Source: Glacieibacterium sp964246975
GTDB lineage: Bacteria; Pseudomonadota; Alphaproteobacteria; Sphingomonadales; Sphingomonadaceae
DNA: 11,908 nt
Direction: 5' to 3'
Assembly: GCA_964246975.1 (NCBI GenBank)
Contig: CAXTSL010000086.1
Coordinates: 1 to 11,908, forward strand
Shown here: one piece after another, positions 1 to 5,123 of the stretch
Layout: each line of letters opens with the position of its first letter
Position numbering within the stretch: the stretch's first letter is position 1
Notes under the pieces: generated by a model
The model's input: the letters and a program-made list of their open reading frames with translations, nothing else
Told to the model about the DNA's origin: nothing
The model's database searches: none
Made by a program: the position numbers and the translations under genes

Positions 1-9
1 CCACCCCGG

Positions 10-53
10 CCCTCCCCTCTCTCGGTTCGCGAAGGCTCACCGGGAGGGGAGGG
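10..53. repeat. G/C-rich imperfect hairpin next to the apaG stop
   Basis: CCCTCCCCT at 10-18 is perfectly complementary to AGGGGAGGG at 45-53. After a 2-nt bulge, CTCGG (21-25) pairs with CCGGG (40-44) with one mismatch or wobble. The loop contains a perfect 8-bp palindrome, TTCGCGAA (26-33). No T-tract follows the stem on the minus strand, where apaG ends, and the plus side is followed by AGCAGAAAAC. It is therefore not a classical intrinsic terminator. It may still act as an mRNA 3'-end stabiliser, or be a copy of a dispersed intergenic palindrome. The structure is seen directly; the role is inferred. Confidence 0.5.
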
Positions 54-70
54 AGCAGAAAACACACCCC

Positions 71-490
71 TCAATTCAGCACCCCCCGCGCCGCCGGGCT
101 GTCGAGCGAGAACAGCGGGATCTCGACGAACACCAGCGCGCCGTCGACCGCCATCGCGTAGCTGCCGTGCATCGTCCCCGACGACGTTTCGAGCGGGCAA
201 CCCGAGACATAGTCGAAACTGCCACCGGGTTCGATCACCGGCTGCTCGCCGACGACGCCCTCGCCCTTGATCTCCTGCACATGCCCGCGCGCATCGGTGA
301 TCACCCAGTGGCGCGCGATCAACTGGACGTCGCGGTGCGAGCCGTTCTCGATGCGGACGTGGTAACTCCACGCGTGCTGTCCGTTGTCTGGGTCGGACTG
401 GTCGGGCAGATAGCTCGGGTTGACGCGCACCGTAACGCCGTCGCCGCCATCGGTCGAAGTCGTCGCGGCGTAGGGGAAGAACATCTCCAT
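71..490 (-). CDS. apaG: ApaG family protein
   Basis: A 139-residue protein that matches the ApaG family over its whole length, a single fibronectin-III-like beta-sandwich domain (about 125-130 residues in the family). Family landmarks are visible: WSYHVRIEN (41-49), VQLIARHWVITD (55-66), GEGVVGEQPVI (77-87), PGGSFDYVSGCPL (88-100), GTMHGSYAM (105-113), and a C-terminal LN after an IPLFSLDSP strand. ApaG is linked genetically to Co2+/Mg2+ handling and nucleotide metabolism, but its biochemical role is unsettled. The ATG at 490-488 shares one base with the metZ stop (TGATG), so apaG is probably translated from the metZ message. A GGGG about 6 nt upstream is a weak ribosome binding site. An alternative ATG two codons later (484) is possible. 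Confidence 0.93.
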   Translation of the reverse strand: MEMFFPYAATTSTDGGDGVTVRVNPSYLPDQSDPDNGQHAWSYHVRIENGSHRDVQLIARHWVITDARGHVQEIKGEGVVGEQPVIEPGGSFDYVSGCPLETSSGTMHGSYAMAVDGALVFVEIPLFSLDSPAARGVLN

Positions 491-1695
491 CACAGCCCCG
501 CCGCCGTCAGCGCGGCGTCGAGGTCGTCGATCAGGTCGGCGGGGTCCTCGAGGCCGATCGACAGGCGCAACATGCCCTCGGTGATCCCCATCTCCTCGCG
601 CACGGCGGTCGAGACGCTGGCGTGCGTCGTCGACGCCGGATGCGTCATCAACGAGCGCGAATCGCCGAGATTGTTCGAAATGTCGATCAGCGCGAGACCG
701 TCGAGGAGCGCATGCGCCTGCGCCCGCCCCTCGACGAACAGCGCGAGGATCGTGCCGCCGCCTGACATCTGGCGCATTGCGAGGTCGTGCTGCGGATGGC
801 TGGCGAGGCCGGGGTAGAGCAGTCGCGGCACCCGGCCTTCGAGAAAGGCGGCAACCTGCGCGGCATTGTCGTTGGCGCGGCGAACGCGCAGGTCCATCGT
901 TTCGAGCGACTTGAGGACGACCCACGCATTGAAGGCGCTGAGCACCGGGCCGGTGTGGCGGGCATAGGCGAGGTAGGTGTCGGCGATCCACTGCTCGGAC
1001 CCCAGCACGGCCCCGGCGAGCACCCTGCCCTGCCCGTCCATATGCTTGGTCGCCGAATGGCAGACGACGTCGGCCCCCAGATCGAACGGGCGCTGCAGCA
1101 CCGGCGAGGCGAAGGCATTGTCGACGACGACGAGTGCGCCGGCGTCCCTGCCGATCTCCACGACCGCAGCGATATCGACGATGTCGAGCGTCGGGTTGGC
1201 GGGGGTTTCGAGGAAGAAGGCGCGAGTGTTGGGCTTGCGGGCGCGCGCCCAGGCATCGGTGTCGCGTCCGTCGACGATCGTCGTCGCGATACCGAAGCGC
1301 GGCAGGATGGTGTCGACGAGCACGCGGCACGAGCCGAACAGCGCGCGCCCCGCGACGAGGTGATCGCCCGCCGACAAATGGCTCATCAGCGCGGCACTCA
1401 TCGCCGCCATGCCGGTCGCGGTGGCGCGGCACGCCTCGCCGCCTTCGAGCAGACACAGCCGCTCCTCGAGCATCTGGACGGTCGGGTTCTGCAGCCGCGA
1501 ATAGGTCATCCCCGTCGCGGTCCCGGCAAAGCGTGCTGCCGCCTCGCCGGCGCTGTCATAGGCATAGCCCGAGGTCAGGAAGATCGCCTCGGAGGTCTCG
1601 CCCCATTCGGAACGCGCGGTGCCGCCGCGCACCGCCTGCGTCGCGGGTCGCCAGTGGCGGGTGACGCTGCGGTCCTGTCCGGTGGTGCGTTTCAT
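490..1695 (-). CDS. metZ: O-succinylhomoserine sulfhydrylase (MetZ)
   Basis: A 401-residue Cys/Met-metabolism PLP enzyme of the cystathionine gamma-synthase fold. MetZ makes homocysteine directly from O-succinylhomoserine and sulfide in the cytoplasm, bypassing cystathionine. The PLP-binding lysine is K217 in SATKHMDGQGRVLAG. Other family marks are TYSRLQNPTVQMLEERL (64-80), the cofactor-contact stretch ETPANPTLDIVDI (163-175), VVDNAFASP (190-198), and near the C-terminus the substrate-binding segment containing SLMTHPASTTHA. The N-terminus WRPATQAVRGGTARSEWGET is typical of alphaproteobacterial MetZ and places the start at the ATG at 1695. The reading frame stays open 38 codons further upstream, but those residues are arginine-rich non-family sequence overlapping the upstream gene. 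O-acetylhomoserine as substrate cannot be excluded from sequence. apaG follows with a one-base overlap. Confidence 0.93.
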   Translation of the reverse strand: MKRTTGQDRSVTRHWRPATQAVRGGTARSEWGETSEAIFLTSGYAYDSAGEAAARFAGTATGMTYSRLQNPTVQMLEERLCLLEGGEACRATATGMAAMSAALMSHLSAGDHLVAGRALFGSCRVLVDTILPRFGIATTIVDGRDTDAWARARKPNTRAFFLETPANPTLDIVDIAAVVEIGRDAGALVVVDNAFASPVLQRPFDLGADVVCHSATKHMDGQGRVLAGAVLGSEQWIADTYLAYARHTGPVLSAFNAWVVLKSLETMDLRVRRANDNAAQVAAFLEGRVPRLLYPGLASHPQHDLAMRQMSGGGTILALFVEGRAQAHALLDGLALIDISNNLGDSRSLMTHPASTTHASVSTAVREEMGITEGMLRLSIGLEDPADLIDDLDAALTAAGL

Positions 1696-1703
1696 GGGCG
1701 CAG

Positions 1704-1728
1704 GGTCTAGCCGCGCGGGCGCGGTCAG
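1704..1728 (-). promoter_or_regulatory. Possible promoter of metZ (Caulobacter-type -35/-10)
   Basis: Read on the minus strand, CTGACCG (1728-1722) is followed after 10 nt by GCTAGACC (1711-1704). The consensus described for alphaproteobacterial housekeeping promoters is TTGACGS-N10-14-GCTANAWC, so the -35 matches at 5 of 7 positions and the -10 at 6 of 7 specified positions. The expected transcription start would lie about 1-3 nt from the metZ ATG at 1695. No Shine-Dalgarno sequence is visible there, so the message would be leaderless. The site overlaps the stop codon of the upstream gene. This is a pattern match only. Confidence 0.35.
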
Positions 1729-2246
1729 CGCAAGGCGACGGTCCTGAGGTGTTCCCACGGCCCGTCGAGATAGCGCCAGACGTCGATACCGGCGACGCGG
1801 AAGGTCCACGGCACGAAGGTCGCCGAAAGCGCCGCCAGCGTCGCGCGCGCGTGCGCCGGGTCGACCTTGTTCTGGACGGTCACGTGCCCGCGCCAGCCCT
1901 GCCGGTCCTGCGGGATTAGCAGCGGTCCCCAGGCGTCGGCCAGTTCGGCGCGGATCGCCGCCAATCCGTCGCCGTGCAGCGTCAGCGCCACCCCGCGCCC
2001 CAGCGACCGCAACCCCGCGACCTCGACCTCCGGGGCAGGATGGTGCCGCGCAACGAACCTCAGCCGCTCGACCACCGCCTCGAATTCGCTCCCCGGCAAG
2101 TGATGGAACAGCGAGATGTGCGCCGGCACGCGGTTGAGCGCGACCGGGTAGTGCGCGCGCCGCAGCGCCTCGAAGCGCGCCAGCGTCGCGGGGTCGGGGC
2201 GGGCGGTGAGGATGAGCGGCTTGAAGTCGAGAGCGATCATGGTCAT
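1725..2246 (-). CDS. 2H-phosphoesterase family protein (2'-5' RNA ligase-like)
   Basis: A 173-residue protein with the two His-x-Ser/Thr signatures of the 2H superfamily: H43-I-S45 in VPAHISLFHHLPG and H121-V-T123 in WRGHVTVQNKV. Their spacing of about 78 residues and the length fit LigT/YjcG-like proteins. Family members hydrolyse 2',3'-cyclic phosphates or 2',5' linkages in RNA or nucleotides, or join RNA halves by 2',5' bonds. Which activity applies here cannot be read from sequence. The ATG at 2246 is used; another ATG at 2240 is equally plausible, and neither has a good Shine-Dalgarno sequence. The stop lies 29 nt before metZ, so the three minus-strand genes may be one unit. The gene is divergent from a MazE/MazF-like pair across about 40 bp. 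Confidence 0.85.
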   Translation of the reverse strand: MTMIALDFKPLILTARPDPATLARFEALRRAHYPVALNRVPAHISLFHHLPGSEFEAVVERLRFVARHHPAPEVEVAGLRSLGRGVALTLHGDGLAAIRAELADAWGPLLIPQDRQGWRGHVTVQNKVDPAHARATLAALSATFVPWTFRVAGIDVWRYLDGPWEHLRTVALR

Positions 2247-2261
2247 TGTTGTGCCAACGCT

Positions 2262-2269
2262 GTTATAAC
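2262..2269. promoter_or_regulatory. GTTATAAC palindrome between divergent genes (operator or shared -10)
   Basis: A perfect 8-bp palindrome sits in the middle of the 39-bp gap between the 2H-phosphoesterase start (2246) and the antitoxin start (2286). It is conspicuously AT-rich against the local sequence. Because it is symmetric, it gives a TATAAC -10-like hexamer on both strands. MazE/AbrB-type antitoxins commonly repress their own promoter by binding such symmetric sites. No convincing -35 element was found at standard spacing in either direction. A weak Shine-Dalgarno, AGGTG (2276-2280), lies 5 nt before the antitoxin ATG. Confidence 0.4.
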
Positions 2270-2285
2270 TGAAACAGGTGCCGAA

Positions 2286-2537
2286 ATGCGTAGCGCGCTT
2301 CGCAAGATGGGAAACTCGACGGGACTGATCGTGCCCAAGCCGCTCTTGAGGGAAGCCGGTCTCGCGAGCGGGGCGGTGCTCGATCTCGTCGTTCTAGGCG
2401 GAAATATCGTGGCGCGCCCTGTCGACGAAGACCCGCGCACAGGTTGGGCTGAGTCTGCCGCGCTCATCGCCGGCGAACCGCGCACCGCCGAAGAGGCGGA
2501 ATGGCTCGATGCGGTCCTGACGGACGACACTGAATGA
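2286..2537 (+). CDS. AbrB/MazE-type antitoxin
   Basis: An 83-residue protein with an N-terminal SpoVT/AbrB swapped-hairpin DNA-binding domain at about residues 3-47. KMGNSTGLIVPKPLLREAGL followed by GAVLDLVVLGGNIVARPV matches the MazE pattern. The acidic C-terminal half (EDPRTGWAESAAL..., EEAEWLDAVLTDDTE) is what a MazE-like antitoxin uses to wrap its toxin. The start is the ATG at 2286, because the family begins at MRSALRKMGNS and AGGTG lies 5 nt upstream. The frame is open further upstream without family similarity. The stop overlaps the toxin start as ATGA. It is likely autoregulated with the toxin through the adjacent palindrome; this is inferred from family behaviour. Confidence 0.88.
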   Translation: MRSALRKMGNSTGLIVPKPLLREAGLASGAVLDLVVLGGNIVARPVDEDPRTGWAESAALIAGEPRTAEEAEWLDAVLTDDTE

Positions 2538-2860
2538 CCCTCGCAAGCCGGGGCGAGGTCTGGCTCGTCGCGCTCGACCCCACGGTCGGTAGCGAAATCC
2601 GGAAAACCCGAACCTGCGTCATCGTCTCGCCCGACGAACTGAACGGCGTGCTCCGCACCGTTCTTGTCGCGCCGCTGACAAGCGGCGGCCGCCTCGCGCC
2701 GTTTCGCGTCGCCGCCAACTTCAACGGGCGACCTGGGCTCATCCTTCCCGACCAACTCCGTGCCGCCGACCGGGCCAGGCTGATCAGGCACGTCGGGGGA
2801 CTCGACACCCAAACACTGCGCGAACTGCTCGACGTGCTCGAAAAAATGTTCAAGCCCTGA
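2534..2860 (+). CDS. MazF/PemK-type mRNA interferase toxin
   Basis: A 108-residue protein with the complete PemK/MazF SH3-like barrel. RGEVWLVALDPTVGSEIRKTR (6-26) holds the strand-1 signature and the conserved arginine, probably R26. VLVAPLTS (43-50) carries the conserved Thr/Ser (T49/S50), and LPDQLRAADRARL (71-83) is the DQ helix entry. Family members cleave mRNA at short sequence motifs, leaving a 2',3'-cyclic phosphate and a 5'-hydroxyl, and are neutralised by the co-encoded antitoxin. Translation is coupled to the antitoxin by a 4-nt ATGA overlap, and no separate ribosome binding site is seen. All expected landmarks are present, so the toxin looks intact. The cleavage motif cannot be predicted from sequence. 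Confidence 0.9.
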   Translation: MTLASRGEVWLVALDPTVGSEIRKTRTCVIVSPDELNGVLRTVLVAPLTSGGRLAPFRVAANFNGRPGLILPDQLRAADRARLIRHVGGLDTQTLRELLDVLEKMFKP

Positions 2861-2862
2861 GC

Positions 2863-3189
2863 TTAGACCGATATCGGCCAATGATCCTTATCGAAGGCCG
2901 ACGCCGCATCGAGTTCGTCGAGATCGAGGGTCAGGTGGCCGTCGAAGGGATCGACGGTGAAATCGCACCAGTTCACCGCGTGTAGCGTCTCGCCGATCCC
3001 CAGCACGCCGCCGCACGCGACGACGGCATAGGCGATCGTTCCCTTGCCGCCCTCGAGCATGATTTCGGCGACCTTGCCGATGGGTTTGCCGGCGCGGTTG
3101 CGGACCGGGGCCTCGATCAGCGCGCCGACCGCGACGAGCGTCTTCTGCGCTGCCCCGGCAACTTCGGCCTCGTCGGGCGCGCTGCTCAT
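2863..3189 (-). CDS. PRC-barrel domain protein
   Basis: A 108-residue soluble protein consisting of one PRC-barrel domain (about residues 15-100). The pattern is typical: LIEAPVRNRAGKPIGKVAEIM, then GTIAYAVVACGGVLGIGETLHAVNW, and a C-terminal AFDKDHWP. PRC barrels are found at the photosynthetic reaction centre H subunit and in RimM, and many small bacterial copies have no known role. It starts with an ATG overlapping the stop of the upstream membrane-protein gene by 4 nt (ATGA), so the two are probably made together and could act at the membrane. The convergent MazF-like gene ends 2 bp from its stop, with no terminator between them. Confidence 0.85.
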   Translation of the reverse strand: MSSAPDEAEVAGAAQKTLVAVGALIEAPVRNRAGKPIGKVAEIMLEGGKGTIAYAVVACGGVLGIGETLHAVNWCDFTVDPFDGHLTLDLDELDAASAFDKDHWPISV

Positions 3190-3485
3190 CGTTGCCGCCT
3201 GAAGACGCGCGCGCTCGTCTCGGTCGCGGCGCTCGCACCCTGCTCGTAGCGGGCGCGGATGCCCAGCCAGCGCCACACGCCGACGATGTTGACCAGCAAC
3301 AGAAAGACGTTCTGCCACAACAGATTGGGTTGGTCGGTCGCTGCGCCGATAACGATCCACGCGATCGACCCGACCGAGAATACGATGAACCCCCAGCCGG
3401 TGATCTTCGTCCCCAGATTGGCGGCGACCATGATCGCGGCGAGCGTCGTGGCGATGGGGGCGACCCAGTTGGCGGCGGTTTCCAT
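3186..3485 (-). CDS. Small three-helix membrane protein, PnuC/SemiSWEET-like
   Basis: A 99-residue protein with three predicted transmembrane segments at about 7-24 (VAPIATTLAAIMVAANLG), 31-48 (WGFIVFSVGSIAWIVIGA) and 55-76 (ending GVWRWLGI). Residues 77-99 form a basic, probably cytoplasmic tail ending RRQR. The order, an early glycine-rich GWGF followed by WQNVF...N..GVWRW, resembles one three-helix repeat of the PnuC nicotinamide-riboside transporters, which share the SWEET fold. The similarity is by eye and weak, so 'small membrane protein' is the safe call. The start is the ATG at 3485. The stop overlaps the start of the PRC-barrel gene. Confidence 0.75.
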   Translation of the reverse strand: METAANWVAPIATTLAAIMVAANLGTKITGWGFIVFSVGSIAWIVIGAATDQPNLLWQNVFLLLVNIVGVWRWLGIRARYEQGASAATETSARVFRRQR

Positions 3486-3492
3486 GTCGGGC

Positions 3493-3515
3493 GTGTAACA
3501 GCGGGGGTTTGGCCA
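3493..3515 (-). promoter_or_regulatory. Possible promoter of the membrane protein/PRC-barrel pair
   Basis: On the minus strand, TTGGCC (3515-3510, within the TTGGCCAA palindrome at 3509-3516) could serve as a -35. TGTTACAC (3500-3493) lies at alphaproteobacterial spacing as a -10-like element. Transcription would begin close to the ATG at 3485, giving a very short leader. The match to consensus is partial. The gap 3486-3590 also has to hold the promoter of the divergent glycosyltransferase, for which no clear elements were seen. Confidence 0.25.
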
Positions 3516-3590
3516 AGTTCCGGTGTCGTCCTGTCGCAGGCCGACCGCCGGTCGACGCGCTGGCAAGATCGCGTACGCGCGCGTACAGCC

Positions 3591-5123
3591 GTGCGACGGG
3601 AACCGGGGGGAGCCGCCGCCATCGCCGCTGCAACCGCCACCGCCGCCGACCTGCCGCCGCGTGTCTGGCCGTGGCTCGTCGTCGCGGCGGCGATCCTCGC
3701 CGCGCTGGCGTGGCTGACGCCGATCAATCACGACGAGAATCAATATGTCGCTGCGGCGTGGCTGACGGCGCGCGGCTTCGCGCCGTTCGCCGATTATCTC
3801 TACCTCCAGACACCGCTGCAGCCGTGGCTGCTCGCCCCCGTCGCGGCGCTCGCGGGCGACTGGAGTTTCGTCGCGCTGCGTCTCGCCAACGCGGCGGCGG
3901 GGGTGGGGGTGCTCGCGGCGGTGTACGCCGCGCAGCGCGCGGGCGGCGTTGCCGTGCGCGATGCGCGCTTCGCCACCGCACTGCTCGGTTGCGGCTATAT
4001 CTTCCTGATCTGCGCGACCGTGGCGCGCAACGACATGCTGCCGACGCTGTTGCTGGCGCTGGCGATCCTTGTGGGCGCGCGCGTCGACCGCACCGGCTGG
4101 GCGCTCGCGGGCCTCGCGCTCGGCTTTGCGGCGAGCACCAAGATCAGTTTCGCGCTGCCGCTCGGTGCGGGCGGGCTGTGGCTGCTCGCGGGCTGGGCGC
4201 GGTCGCCGACGCGCGGTCGGGCGCTCGACGCGCTGGCGTGGGGCGCGGGCGGGCTGGCCGGGCTGCTGCCGTGCCTGCTGACGTGGGCGCACAGCCCGGC
4301 GGCATTCGTCTACGGCGTGCTGCGCTATCCCAACGAGGCCGGCTTCGACTGGTACGCCCTCAACGGCATGGCCGACCGCCTCGGTGTCGTCGCCAAGCTC
4401 GTCGACAGCGCGACGATGCTCGCGGCGGGCCCGTCGCTCGTTGCGCTGCCGCTGCTGCTGATCCTGCGGCGACGCACCGCCGCGACGCCGTTCGCCGGGT
4501 ATGCGGACGCGCTGCTGCTCGGCGGCATTGCGGGCGCGATGCTGCCGACGCCGACGCATGCCCCCTATTTCATCGCGGTGCTGCCGCCGCTGTTCGTGCG
4601 CCTCGGCCTCGCCGCCCCGGCGTGGCGCGACAGGGCTTGGGTCCGCGCCGCGCTCGTCGTCCTCGCCGTCACCGGCCTGGCGATGTACGCGCAGCGCGGC
4701 CTCGTCGACGCGGCGCGGCACGGCGGGGCGTTCGCGGCGCGCGTCGAGGCGCAGGCGCGCTGGATCGGTACCCAGGTCCGCGCCAACGGCCGGGCGGGCG
4801 AGATCGCGACCTTCTCGCCGCTCTATACCATCGACTCGGGCGTTCCCCTCGACCGCCGCTTCGCCACGGGCGTGTTCGTCTTCCGCTCGGGCAACCTGCG
4901 CAGCGATGCCGAACTGCACGCCATGCACGCGCTGGCGCCGCGCACCTTGTTCGCCGAACTCGACGCGCGCCCGCCGGTCGCGGTGCTGACCGGCTTCGAA
5001 GGCCGCTCGACGATCAATCGCACGCGGTTTCCCGACCACGCGCTCGATGCCTGGGCGAAGTCGCGCGGCTACCGCCCCGTTGCCAACCGCTGGGGCGGAT
5101 TACTCTGGCTGCGGCAAGGGTGA
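3591..5123 (+). CDS. GT-C type membrane glycosyltransferase (GT39/ArnT-like)
   Basis: A roughly 510-residue polytopic membrane protein of the lipid-phosphate-sugar-dependent GT-C fold. After a first hydrophobic helix (about 28-42) comes INHDENQY, whose acidic pair (D48, E49) sits where GT-C enzymes keep their catalytic or metal-binding acid in the first periplasmic loop. LQTPLQPWLLAP (72-83) matches the family's conserved loop-helix, ARNDMLPTLLLALAIL and GLALGFAASTK are typical core helices, and PTPTHAPYFIAVLPPL (319-334) resembles the C-terminal membrane motif. About 10 helices are followed by a soluble C-terminal region (about 370-510). It probably transfers a sugar to a lipid or protein at the periplasmic face; donor and acceptor are unknown. 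No in-frame ATG exists near the family start, so the GTG at 3591 is the best guess. The last 24 bp overlap the convergent aldehyde dehydrogenase. Confidence 0.8.
   Translation: MRREPGGAAAIAAATATAADLPPRVWPWLVVAAAILAALAWLTPINHDENQYVAAAWLTARGFAPFADYLYLQTPLQPWLLAPVAALAGDWSFVALRLANAAAGVGVLAAVYAAQRAGGVAVRDARFATALLGCGYIFLICATVARNDMLPTLLLALAILVGARVDRTGWALAGLALGFAASTKISFALPLGAGGLWLLAGWARSPTRGRALDALAWGAGGLAGLLPCLLTWAHSPAAFVYGVLRYPNEAGFDWYALNGMADRLGVVAKLVDSATMLAAGPSLVALPLLLILRRRTAATPFAGYADALLLGGIAGAMLPTPTHAPYFIAVLPPLFVRLGLAAPAWRDRAWVRAALVVLAVTGLAMYAQRGLVDAARHGGAFAARVEAQARWIGTQVRANGRAGEIATFSPLYTIDSGVPLDRRFATGVFVFRSGNLRSDAELHAMHALAPRTLFAELDARPPVAVLTGFEGRSTINRTRFPDHALDAWAKSRGYRPVANRWGGLLWLRQG

Noticed and set aside
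71..1456. Long minus-strand frame that would fuse about 320 residues to the N-terminus of ApaG
   Set aside because: The extra part is an arginine-rich shadow of metZ in another frame; ApaG similarity starts at the ATG at 490.
1696..1724. SAM-II or other SAM riboswitch before metZ
   Set aside because: The gap is 29 nt, too short for any known SAM riboswitch, and no such structure was found in the preceding coding end.
2286..2860. The MazE/MazF pair as part of a larger mobile island
   Set aside because: No integrase, transposase, tRNA end or flanking repeats were seen on either side, and base composition is not clearly different from the neighbours.
3186..5039. Very long minus-strand open frame (over 600 codons) antisense to the glycosyltransferase
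   Set aside because: Apart from its last 100 codons, which are the real small membrane protein, the translation is Arg/Glu/Gln-rich low-complexity sequence typical of antisense frames in GC-rich DNA. The opposite strand encodes a recognisable membrane enzyme.
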